Part shown: piece by piece, positions 26,334 through 34,780 of the stretch | Numbering within the stretch: the first letter of the stretch is position 1 | Layout of the letters: every line of letters begins with the position of its first letter | From: an uncultured Bacteroidales bacterium | GTDB lineage: Bacteria; Bacteroidota; Bacteroidia; Bacteroidales; Bacteroidaceae | Assembly (NCBI GenBank): GCA_902785075.1 | Contig: CACZXN010000012.1 | Location: 1 to 54,880, forward strand | Direction: 5' to 3' | Length of the DNA: 54,880 bases | Position numbers and translations under genes: made by a program | The notes under the pieces: generated by a model | The model's input: only the letters and a program-made list of their open reading frames with translations | Told to the model about the DNA's origin: nothing | The model's database searches: none

Positions 26334-27466
26334 AAGTACAAGTTGGAAACCTTCCAATGGGAGGTGATAATCCTGTTCGTGTACAGTCAATGACGACAGT
26401 CCCCACAACAGACACAGAGGGATGTATTGCCCAAATCAAACGTATCGTAGATGCAGGCGGCGAATATGTTCGCCTAACCACACAGGGAATTCGTGAGGCC
26501 GAAAACCTGAAAAACATTAAAGAAGGGCTTCGTCGGGAAGGATATGACGTACCTATCATTGCAGATGTACACTTTAATGCCAATGTAGCTGATATAGCAG
26601 CTCTCTACGCTGATAAGGTACGCATCAATCCAGGTAATTATGTCGACCCCGCCCGTAAGTTCAAACACTTGGAATATACTGATGAAGAATATGCCGATGA
26701 AATTAAGAAAATTGAAGAACGGTTTGTTCCATTCCTCAATATTTGTAAAGAACATCACACAGCAATCCGCATCGGAGTAAATCATGGTTCGCTGTCCGAT
26801 CGTATCATGAGTCGCTATGGTGACACCCCGGAAGGGATGGTCGAGAGTTGCATGGAATTTCTTCGGATTTGCGTTAAGGAAAACTTCATGAACGTAGTCA
26901 TATCTATCAAAGCCAGCAATACGGAAATTATGGTTAGAACTGTCCGACTGCTTGTGGCTACTATGGATAGTGAAGATATGCATTTCCCTATACACCTAGG
27001 GGTGACAGAAGCAGGGGAAGGAGAAGACGGAAGACTTAAAAGCGCAGTAGGCATAGGTGCATTACTTATCGATGGAATAGGCGACACTATACGAGTTAGT
27101 CTCAGCGAAGCTCCAGAAAAGGAAATACCTGTTGCTTATGGCATTCTTCAAGCAGCAAGAGTACGAATTACCAAGACAGAATATATTAGTTGTCCTGGCT
27201 GCGGACGTACCTTGTATAACCTCGAAGAAACAATTGCAAAGATAAAAGCAGCTACCAGTCATCTTAGCGGACTCAAGATTGCCATTATGGGATGCATTGT
27301 CAACGGTCCAGGCGAAATGGCGGACGCCGATTATGGTTATGTGGGAGCCGCACGAGGAAAGGTGAGCCTCTACAAACGAAAGCAATGTATCGAAATGAAC
27401 ATTCCTGAAGAAAAAGCCGTAGATCGCCTTCTTCAATTCATAGAAGAAGACCAAAGGGGTAAATGA
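26315..27466 (+). CDS. ispG: 4-hydroxy-3-methylbut-2-en-1-yl diphosphate synthase, A*-domain-less form
   Basis: A 383-residue IspG of the non-mevalonate isoprenoid pathway, which reduces MEcPP to HMBPP using a [4Fe-4S] cluster. The TIM barrel (about 1-270) has R-L-T-T-Q-G, N-P-G-N-Y and G-V-N-H-G-S-L-S. The cluster domain has C293 and C296 (SCPGCGRT), C327 ([10 protein letters not shown]) and E334. The sequence is clearly the Bacteroidota type ([22 protein letters not shown]), but members of that type that I know carry a ~230-residue A* domain after the ...E-I-P-V-A segment. Here residue 274 joins directly to Y-G-I-L-Q-A, where the cluster domain resumes. The start overlaps purE by 19 bp and also lacks a few residues of the usual N-terminus. 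Confidence 0.94.
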   Translation: MRRKTVEVQVGNLPMGGDNPVRVQSMTTVPTTDTEGCIAQIKRIVDAGGEYVRLTTQGIREAENLKNIKEGLRREGYDVPIIADVHFNANVADIAALYADKVRINPGNYVDPARKFKHLEYTDEEYADEIKKIEERFVPFLNICKEHHTAIRIGVNHGSLSDRIMSRYGDTPEGMVESCMEFLRICVKENFMNVVISIKASNTEIMVRTVRLLVATMDSEDMHFPIHLGVTEAGEGEDGRLKSAVGIGALLIDGIGDTIRVSLSEAPEKEIPVAYGILQAARVRITKTEYISCPGCGRTLYNLEETIAKIKAATSHLSGLKIAIMGCIVNGPGEMADADYGYVGAARGKVSLYKRKQCIEMNIPEEKAVDRLLQFIEEDQRGK

Positions 27467-27483
27467 ACATTTGTTCGTTTTTT
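27466..27483 (+). terminator. Possible weak terminator after ispG
   Basis: GAAC (27466-27469) and GTTC (27474-27477) can form a short 4-bp stem beginning in the ispG stop codon, followed by six T residues. The stem is too short for confidence. Confidence 0.3.
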
Positions 27484-27533
27484 AACGATATTTTGCTTAT
27501 TTTTGAATGATTTATGAGCAAAACGTGACTCTT

Positions 27534-27556
27534 ATGCATCAAAAAATGCATTTTTT
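27534..27556. promoter_or_regulatory. Palindrome pair upstream of the SusCD promoter
   Basis: ATGCAT at 27534-27539 is followed by the 16-bp perfect palindrome AAAAAATGCATTTTTT at 27541-27556, so two ATGCAT cores lie 12 bp apart just upstream of the -33 region. This is a reasonable place for a regulator to bind, but no regulator is known. Confidence 0.35.
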
Positions 27557-27564
27557 ATTAGGTT

Positions 27565-27598
27565 TTTGTATATTTTAATGTTTTTTTTCATAACTTTG
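27565..27598 (+). promoter_or_regulatory. Promoter of the SusCD-protease operon
   Basis: TAACTTTG (27591-27598) matches the -7 consensus. TTTG at 27565-27568 is a possible -33 box, though the 22-bp spacer is longer than the usual 19. The leader to the ATG is about 225 nt. Confidence 0.6.
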
Positions 27599-27627
27599 CA
27601 GCTTAATCAGGCACTTTTTGTGTCGTG

Positions 27628-27646
27628 ATGAGGTTTTTTGCCTCAT
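27628..27646 (+). other. Small hairpin in the SusC leader
   Basis: ATGAGG (27628-27633) pairs with CCTCAT (27641-27646) around a T-rich loop, 30 nt into the predicted transcript. It has no T-run of its own but could be part of a leader control element. Confidence 0.35.
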
Positions 27647-27826
27647 TATTATAATAATTAATAAGGTGTAAAGAATGTATGAAGTGCAAATTGTAAATAG
27701 CAATCCATCGCATTATTGCATGAAGCACTATTTGCTACAGATTCGTTTTAGACACACCCAAGCAATACAAGATAAAGCAAATTTTAACTAACACATAGTA
27801 TTAACCCAAAACAAACAAAAAAAAGA

Positions 27827-30800
27827 ATGAGTAAAAGATTATGGATTTTCCTTACTTGCTTGTTTATATCGGCAAGTATGGCATTCGCCCAGAAAACAGT
27901 AACCGGTGTGGTTATTGACAAGAGTACGGGTGAACCGGTAATCGGTGCTACAGTTCGTATTGACGGCACATCTCTAGGTATGGCTACCGATGTAAACGGT
28001 AAGTTTACGATTAACAATGTGCCAGAATCTGCTAAGTTAATCAAAGTAAGCTACGTAGGCATGGAAGACGTTACTGTTGCTGTAAAGCAAAACGTACGTA
28101 TCATTATGGAACCTATTTCGCACAACATTGACGAAATCATGGTCATTGCCTATGGTACTCAGAAAAAATCTGCCTTCACGGGTTCTGCAAGCGAACTCAA
28201 AGCAGAAGACATCGAAGCTCACGTTGCCACAAATGTCACAAGCGCTTTGGCAGGAACCACACCTGGTGTTCAGTTCATGGCACCTAACGGTGACCCTACC
28301 AGCAATGCAGGTACCATCCGTGTCCGCGGTTTTGGTTCAATGTCTGCAAGCAATGCTCCATTGATTATCTTAGATGGTGCACCTTACGACGGCGGTATCA
28401 ACTCTATCAACCCTCAGGATGTTGAGTCAATGACAACTTTGAAGGATGCTGCATCAACAGCCATCTATGGTGCTCGTGGTGCTAATGGTGTTATCCTCAT
28501 TACCACAAAGCGTGGACGTGTACAAGATGCAGAGATAAAGTTCGATGCACGTTGGGGTAGCAACTCACGCATGATGCCTCGTTACGACATCATCGACAAT
28601 CCTGGTCAGTACTACGAAACTGCTTTCAAGCAACTCTATTATTCACAGATTTATGCTGGCGAAAATGCCAACGATGCTTATCTGTTTGCTAATGCCAACC
28701 TTTACAACGAGAAGAATGGCGGTCTTGGTTATCAGGTATATACTTTACCTGACGGACAAAACCTGATTGGCCGTAACTTACGCCTGAATCCTAATGCAAA
28801 ACTTGGCTATTCAAACGGAACAAACTACTACACTCCAGATGACTGGTATGATGAGACATTCCACAACGCATTCCGTCAGGAATATAACGTTTCAATGAGC
28901 GGTGTACACGAGAAGTTGAACTATTTCACTAGTGCTGGTTATTTGAAAGATGGCGGTCTTGTTGACAAATCTGGTTTCCAACGTTACACAGGTCGTATGA
29001 ATGTTGAGTACAATGCAAAGGAATGGTTACGCATCAAGTCATCTATGGGCTTCACTCACCGTATTTCTGAGCAACCAAGCTATGATACAGATACCAACAT
29101 TTCAAGCGGTAACCTGTTCTACATCACCAATAACATTGGCCCTATCTACCCACTCTATGTACGTAATGCTGATGGTAGCATCAAGTACGACGACAATGGA
29201 CTTGTTGTTTACGATGCCAACCAAACTGCTTTCAAGCGTCCAAGTGTAGTAGGTAATGCTGTTCGTGACAACGCTCTTAATGTAACAAAACAATATTCAG
29301 ACTTGTTCAACGGTAACTGGGCTGCTATCTTCACTCCTGTTAAAGGGCTGAACCTTACAGCTAATATGGCAATTACTTCTATTAACAACCGTACAAGTAA
29401 CCTTTACAGCCGTTTCTCTTCTAGTTCTTCTAGCGATGGTGCTGCTAGCGTATCTCACGGCCGCACATTTACAGTAAACAACCAATATTTGGCTGAATAC
29501 ACTGCTACTTTCGGCGAGGATGTTCATCACCTCAATGTATTGGGCGGTTATGAGCAATATCGTCTGCGTACGAATTCACTCTATGGCTACAACGACCACC
29601 TCTTCGATCCATTCAACGGTGAATTGAGCAATGCTGATGGTACTTCAGGTAAGGACGTTTCTTCAAGCACAAACGAGTATATGACAGAAGGTTTCCTTGC
29701 ACGTGCTCAGTATGACTACATGGACAAATACTTTGTATCAGCATCTTTCCGTCGTGATGCATCTTCACGTTTCGCACCAGGACATCGCTGGGGTTCATTC
29801 GGCAGCATCGGTCTTGCATGGCTTATCAACAAAGAGAAATTCTTTAATGCTGACTGGGTTGACATGTTGAAATTCAAGATCAGTTACGGTACACTCGGTA
29901 ATGACGACCTTGGTAGTTATTATCCATACGCAGACCAATATAGCCACTCTTATAACGAAGAGACAGGTGACTACAACCTTACACTTGTTTACAAAGGCAA
30001 CCCAGAATTAACTTGGGAAACTTCTAAAACATTCAACACAGGTTTCGACTTCGAACTCTTCAAGGGTCGTCTCGGCGGTACATTGGAGTTCTTCTCTCGT
30101 AAGACTGTTGACCTACTCTACGACCTCGACACTCCTCTTTCTTCTGGTAACCCAACAGGATCTTATCCAATCAATGTGGGTAGCATTCGCAACACAGGTG
30201 TTGAACTGAGCCTCGATGGCATCATCATGAAGACTAAAGATTTCGAGTGGAAGGCTAACCTCAACCTCACTCACTACAAGAACAAGATTACTTCTCTCCA
30301 CAGTTCTGTTGCAGAAGATGGTATTAAGGGTTCTTATACGATTCGTCGCGTAGATGGTTCTCTCTACCAGTCATACATGTATAAGACAGCTGGTGTCATC
30401 CACCAGAGCGATTTGGATGCTAGCAAGAACTATGATGCTAACAAGGCTGGTAAGTATTCACAGGAATACGAAAAGCAATACACTCAGAGCGATCTTGGTA
30501 AGGAAATGTTCTATGTAACTCGTACTTACGAGAAGCGCGACAACAGCGGTAACGTTATCTACAAGAAGGATGCTGCTGGCAACGATTTGCTTGACAAAGA
30601 CGGTAACAAGATTGCTGAAACATACGAAGCAATTGAGAAGACTTCAAACTTCAGTGAAGCTACAAGATATGACTGCGGAACTACCCTTCCTGACATCTAC
30701 GGTGGTTTTGGCACATCTATCAAGTTCAAAGGCTTCGACCTCGGTGTTCAGATTCAGTTCCAATTCGGTGGTAAGTTCTATGATGGTACATATCAGAGCT

Positions 30801-31204
30801 TCATGCACACCAGTGACCAGGCTATCGGTTCTACATGGCATAAGGATGCGCTCAATGCATGGTCTCCAGACAATCCAGACTCAAACATCCCACGTCTTGA
30901 TATGAGCAACCAGTATGCTGTTGGTCAGAGTGCTATCGACCGCTATATGACAACATCTGATTATATCAGTTTCAATAATGTCACCCTCGGTTATACACTT
31001 CCTAAGTACTTCACAACTCGCTATGGAATCTCTTCATTGAGAGTTTATGTAGCAGGTGAGAACCTTGGTGTCATCAGTGCACGAAAGGGTATGGATCCTC
31101 GTTTCTCAGTAGGTACTGGTAGCTATGTATATGGCTCTGGTTCTGCTACTAATTACTACGCTATGATGCGTTCAATCACTGCAGGTTTAACAATAACATT
31201 CTAA
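27827..31204 (+). CDS. SusC/RagA-family TonB-dependent outer-membrane transporter
   Basis: An 1125-residue protein with a signal peptide (cleaved after ASMAFA), a carboxypeptidase-regulatory-like beta domain (about 23-105, KTVTGVVIDKSTGEPVIGA), a plug domain (about 110-230, with the family segment T-T-L-K-D-A-A-S-T-A-I-Y-G-A-R-G-A-N-G) and a large beta-barrel ending in an aromatic-rich strand (A-G-L-T-I-T-F). It would import oligomers across the outer membrane using TonB energy, with the SusD-like protein 10 bp downstream as lid. No anti-sigma-binding N-terminal extension (STN) is seen, so regulation by an ECF sigma/anti-sigma pair is unlikely. Confidence 0.96.
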   Translation: MSKRLWIFLTCLFISASMAFAQKTVTGVVIDKSTGEPVIGATVRIDGTSLGMATDVNGKFTINNVPESAKLIKVSYVGMEDVTVAVKQNVRIIMEPISHNIDEIMVIAYGTQKKSAFTGSASELKAEDIEAHVATNVTSALAGTTPGVQFMAPNGDPTSNAGTIRVRGFGSMSASNAPLIILDGAPYDGGINSINPQDVESMTTLKDAASTAIYGARGANGVILITTKRGRVQDAEIKFDARWGSNSRMMPRYDIIDNPGQYYETAFKQLYYSQIYAGENANDAYLFANANLYNEKNGGLGYQVYTLPDGQNLIGRNLRLNPNAKLGYSNGTNYYTPDDWYDETFHNAFRQEYNVSMSGVHEKLNYFTSAGYLKDGGLVDKSGFQRYTGRMNVEYNAKEWLRIKSSMGFTHRISEQPSYDTDTNISSGNLFYITNNIGPIYPLYVRNADGSIKYDDNGLVVYDANQTAFKRPSVVGNAVRDNALNVTKQYSDLFNGNWAAIFTPVKGLNLTANMAITSINNRTSNLYSRFSSSSSSDGAASVSHGRTFTVNNQYLAEYTATFGEDVHHLNVLGGYEQYRLRTNSLYGYNDHLFDPFNGELSNADGTSGKDVSSSTNEYMTEGFLARAQYDYMDKYFVSASFRRDASSRFAPGHRWGSFGSIGLAWLINKEKFFNADWVDMLKFKISYGTLGNDDLGSYYPYADQYSHSYNEETGDYNLTLVYKGNPELTWETSKTFNTGFDFELFKGRLGGTLEFFSRKTVDLLYDLDTPLSSGNPTGSYPINVGSIRNTGVELSLDGIIMKTKDFEWKANLNLTHYKNKITSLHSSVAEDGIKGSYTIRRVDGSLYQSYMYKTAGVIHQSDLDASKNYDANKAGKYSQEYEKQYTQSDLGKEMFYVTRTYEKRDNSGNVIYKKDAAGNDLLDKDGNKIAETYEAIEKTSNFSEATRYDCGTTLPDIYGGFGTSIKFKGFDLGVQIQFQFGGKFYDGTYQSFMHTSDQAIGSTWHKDALNAWSPDNPDSNIPRLDMSNQYAVGQSAIDRYMTTSDYISFNNVTLGYTLPKYFTTRYGISSLRVYVAGENLGVISARKGMDPRFSVGTGSYVYGSGSATNYYAMMRSITAGLTITF

Positions 31205-31214
31205 ACGAAACTAT

Positions 31215-32897
31215 ATGAAGCTTTATAAAATTTCTCTGCTTGCTTTAGCAAGCATCGCATTTACTGCCTGCGAGGACATTGACGAGCTCAAGCCGGTAAG
31301 CGGACGACTCACAGAAGAGCAGGTACAGGACGTCTATAAGGCTGTTCCAAGCCGTATTGATGCCACCTTTACTGGTATGTTTTCCATGATGGGACACGGT
31401 AATAGTGTGTTGAGCAGCGACCGTGCAGACGACTTCGGATTCATCATGTCAGCCATCTCACTCGACACAGAAGGTCCTGACTACATCTATCCTAACTCTG
31501 GCTACAACTGGTTCAGTGCTTGCGGACAATACACTTCTCGCTATGCAGACTATGCCAACCCATACATCCGTTATGGTATCGTTTACAATCAGATAAAGAT
31601 TGCCAACGACGTAATCAAGTCATATCCAGCCGATACAAAAGATCCAACAGCTATCAATAACATAGCTCAGGCTCGTGCTATCCGCGCATTTGACTATCTG
31701 AGTCTTGTTCAGTACTTCCAATACAACTACAACAAAATGGTGAATGGAAAACAAGGTAAGGATTTACCAAGTATTCCATTGGTAACTGAAGCTACGACTG
31801 ATTTCAGCAACAACCCACGTGCCACAGTTGAAGAAGTATTCAAACAGATTATTGCTGACCTTGACTATGCAATCGAGAATCTGAGAGGTTACAAGCGTCC
31901 ATCAAACGCAGAAAAGATTGAGAACAAAACACTTGTTAATCAAAATGTAGCTTTTGGTTTACGTGCACGTGCTAACCTCATTATGGGTAAATATGCTGAA
32001 GCAGCTGCCGATGCAGACTCTGCTGCTGTAGGTTATAAACCTTATTCTATGAGTGCAGTATCAACTCCAGCTTTCTGCAGCCTGAAGGATGCAAACTGGA
32101 TTTGGGGAATTGACGTTACCCAGCAGATGACTAATGACTATGGTCGTTATCCAACTCCTGCTTCTTGGGTAAGCTCATTCTCTGGATGGGGATATGCAGC
32201 AGGTGCTGGTTGCTATGCACACATCAATAAGATGCTATATGACAAGATTGAGGATACAGACGTTCGTAAAGGTTGGTGGGTTAACGAAAAACTTGAGTCA
32301 CCACTCCTTTCTACCATCTCTTGGGACGGAATCTCTGGTAACGCCATTTCAAAGTATGAGATTGACGACACCAAAATGCCTTTCGACCCTTACACAAATG
32401 TGAAGTTCGGTATGGCAAGCGGTATCGGTGCAATCGTTAACGATAATGACTGGCCACTGATGCGTGTTGAAGAGATGATTCTGATTAAAGTTGAAGGTTT
32501 GGCTAAGAGCGGCAAGGAAGGCGAAGCTCGTACACTGCTTGAGAACTTTGTGAAGAGCTATCGTAACCCAGCTTACTCAGTAGCTAAGGCAACTCAAAAC
32601 CGCACATTCGCTGATGAGATTTGGTTCCAGCGTCGTGTAGAGCTTTGGGGCGAAGGATTTGCTATGAGCGACATTATGCGTCTGAACAAGCCTGTCGTAC
32701 GCTTCCACGGTGACGACCGCGCAAACAGCAATGAACCTGATGCATTTAAGTTCAACATTAGTCCTGACGACCCATGGTTGTTACTCCGATTCCCTCAGAC
32801 AGAGCTTGACACCAACAAAGGTGTTATTGACAACGAAGGTGGTACAGCTCCTGAGATGTATCAGAATGGAGAACTTACTGACGGTGTTACTGACTAA
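31215..32897 (+). CDS. SusD/RagB-family nutrient-binding lipoprotein
   Basis: A 560-residue lipoprotein (lipobox F-T-A-C, Cys19, followed by acidic E-D typical of surface export). The helical SusD fold is shown by A-R-A-I-R-A-F-D-Y-L, the TPR-like A-D-A-D-S-A segment and a C-terminal W-F-Q-R-R-V-E-L-W-G-E-G-F with the R-F-P-Q-T-E-L motif close to the end. It caps the SusC-like channel and binds the substrate on the cell surface. Operon position is between SusC (10-bp gap) and a third lipoprotein (39-bp gap). Confidence 0.95.
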   Translation: MKLYKISLLALASIAFTACEDIDELKPVSGRLTEEQVQDVYKAVPSRIDATFTGMFSMMGHGNSVLSSDRADDFGFIMSAISLDTEGPDYIYPNSGYNWFSACGQYTSRYADYANPYIRYGIVYNQIKIANDVIKSYPADTKDPTAINNIAQARAIRAFDYLSLVQYFQYNYNKMVNGKQGKDLPSIPLVTEATTDFSNNPRATVEEVFKQIIADLDYAIENLRGYKRPSNAEKIENKTLVNQNVAFGLRARANLIMGKYAEAAADADSAAVGYKPYSMSAVSTPAFCSLKDANWIWGIDVTQQMTNDYGRYPTPASWVSSFSGWGYAAGAGCYAHINKMLYDKIEDTDVRKGWWVNEKLESPLLSTISWDGISGNAISKYEIDDTKMPFDPYTNVKFGMASGIGAIVNDNDWPLMRVEEMILIKVEGLAKSGKEGEARTLLENFVKSYRNPAYSVAKATQNRTFADEIWFQRRVELWGEGFAMSDIMRLNKPVVRFHGDDRANSNEPDAFKFNISPDDPWLLLRFPQTELDTNKGVIDNEGGTAPEMYQNGELTDGVTD

Positions 32898-32936
32898 CAC
32901 ACCTAACTTTATTAACGTCAAAACAAAGAATAAACA

Positions 32937-34760
32937 ATGAAGACAATAAAAAACATTTCATTCGCGGCTTCGTTACTTGCCATGATGTTCATCGTTTCTT
33001 GTAGCGATAACGATGATTTCAATCCAGGTGAGCAGCCACAGGCAGGATTCCAGGAGTTTGCCTTCTGTGAAGACCAAAATCTACAGTTGGCGCCTGAAGA
33101 CCCAACTACCGTTACCCTCACAGCCACACGTGTTGACTCTCTTAAAGCTGCAGACGTTCCTATCGAGGTATTAGTTAACGATGACAGCGTATTCGTAGTT
33201 CCTGCTACCATTCACTTCAACGAAGGTGACTCCGTAGCTAATTTCGACATCAACTTCCCTAATGCAGAGGTTGGAAAGACTTACAAGTTGACAATTGCTG
33301 TAAACGATCCTAAATACACTTGCGAGTACTCTACTAGCAAATCTGTTACTGTTACTTTGGTTCGTGTTAAGTGGAACGATGTAGGTTACTACCTCAATAA
33401 TGCAGGAGCAAAGATTGAAGGTTATGTAATGTTCACTGAGGACTTCGTGACAACGTTCTATGGGGTTGAGAATATTCCTTATCCTGTACGTATGCAAGAG
33501 CGTGCTGACCGTCCTGGTTACTACCGACTCGTCAACCCATTCGGTGCAGCCTATCGTTACAATGATGCAGGCGACTGGGATGATTCGAAGAACTATTACA
33601 TGTACATCAATGCAACAAATCCTGAAAAGGTATACATCGAACGCTATAATTCAGAAATGTCATGGAAGTATGGACAATTCATATTCCATAGCTTAGCTGG
33701 TTATTATTTGGAGCGTGATCGTGCAGACCTCGCAGAGGAATACTTCGGAAAAATTGAGAATGGTAGTATCACCTTCCCTACTAATTCATTGCTCATTGCG
33801 ATGACTGGCTATAACAATGGAGGATTGTATACCGCAAATACAAATGGTGCCTTCAAGATTGTGATCGACCCATCGCTTAATCTCTATGAAGCTAATGTTG
33901 ACGACGACTTCGACTACGAAGCACTTTGGGATGGACAAATTGTGTCACAGGTTCTCAATGGCAAACGTGAGATTTCTGTATTGAAGGGTGTATGCAAAAC
34001 TACAACAGACAGTTGCGATGTTCGCTTTGCTGAGGAATTTGGTACTCCTTACATCATTCAGGGAGCCTTCGCAGATGATTTCGACCTCTTGTTCTGTGCA
34101 AAGGACGATGGTACTATCAGCATTCCTAAGGGTTACGAATCTCAACCTACAGGTTTGAAAGCACCTTATGGAAAGGACATCTATGCTAATATCAATGCAT
34201 CTGCTTCTACATGGACAGGCGAATATGCTGACCTCCGTATTACATTCACAGATGAGTCTCTTGCAGACACATTTGGTGTATCAAACGAAAAGTTCGAGCA
34301 TATCACTTGGAAAGTTGTCAACACTGGAACATACACGTATTCAGACACCTTCTTTGCTGAGGAGGGTACAACAGCAGAAGATCCAGGTTTGCCACTCTAC
34401 GTTTGCGAACAAGATCCAACGAAGTTCTACATCGAACATTGGGGTTTCAACGTTCCTCTTTACTTCGAATACGATGCAGAAATGGAGTACGTAGAACTAT
34501 ATGAAAACTATGTAGGTTATGACTTTGGAGATTACGGACCTGTATACATTACTGATGCAGCCGACAACTTCAAGCCAAGCTATTTCGATGCAGAAACTAA
34601 TACATTCTATTTCAATGTAAACTACTTCTTACCTGAATATGGCAATTATTCATTTGGTAATTTTGCATACGAAACCTTCTGCATAGATGGCTCAACTGCA
34701 CCTGAGACAGAGACTAAAGCTCGTAGCCCACGTCGCCATCTTCAGGTGAAGCGTAAATAA
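32937..34760 (+). CDS. Surface lipoprotein of the SusCD operon (SusE/F position)
   Basis: A 607-residue lipoprotein (lipobox V-S-C, Cys22, followed by S-D-N-D-D, a surface-export-like signal). Residues about 35-140 form a Calx-beta-like domain (VTLTATRVDS..., H-F-N-E-G-D-S-V-A-N-F-D-I-N-F). The rest is aromatic- and aspartate-rich beta structure without a family I can name, and ends in a basic R-S-P-R-R-H-L-Q-V-K-R-K tail. Its place after SusD suggests an accessory substrate-binding protein. The basic C-terminus is unusual for such proteins. Confidence 0.8.
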   Translation: MKTIKNISFAASLLAMMFIVSCSDNDDFNPGEQPQAGFQEFAFCEDQNLQLAPEDPTTVTLTATRVDSLKAADVPIEVLVNDDSVFVVPATIHFNEGDSVANFDINFPNAEVGKTYKLTIAVNDPKYTCEYSTSKSVTVTLVRVKWNDVGYYLNNAGAKIEGYVMFTEDFVTTFYGVENIPYPVRMQERADRPGYYRLVNPFGAAYRYNDAGDWDDSKNYYMYINATNPEKVYIERYNSEMSWKYGQFIFHSLAGYYLERDRADLAEEYFGKIENGSITFPTNSLLIAMTGYNNGGLYTANTNGAFKIVIDPSLNLYEANVDDDFDYEALWDGQIVSQVLNGKREISVLKGVCKTTTDSCDVRFAEEFGTPYIIQGAFADDFDLLFCAKDDGTISIPKGYESQPTGLKAPYGKDIYANINASASTWTGEYADLRITFTDESLADTFGVSNEKFEHITWKVVNTGTYTYSDTFFAEEGTTAEDPGLPLYVCEQDPTKFYIEHWGFNVPLYFEYDAEMEYVELYENYVGYDFGDYGPVYITDAADNFKPSYFDAETNTFYFNVNYFLPEYGNYSFGNFAYETFCIDGSTAPETETKARSPRRHLQVKRK

Positions 34761-34780
34761 TTGGACACGAATTTAATGAA

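Larger units (their letters stand above)
27484..27826 (+). other. Regulatory region and long leader of the SusCD operon
   Basis: This AT-rich 343-bp stretch before the SusC gene holds paired ATGCAT sites (27534-27556), a promoter (27565-27598), a leader of about 225 nt with a small hairpin (27628-27646) and an AATAAGGTGTAAAG element near 27660. No open reading frame in it looks genuine. Confidence 0.6.
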
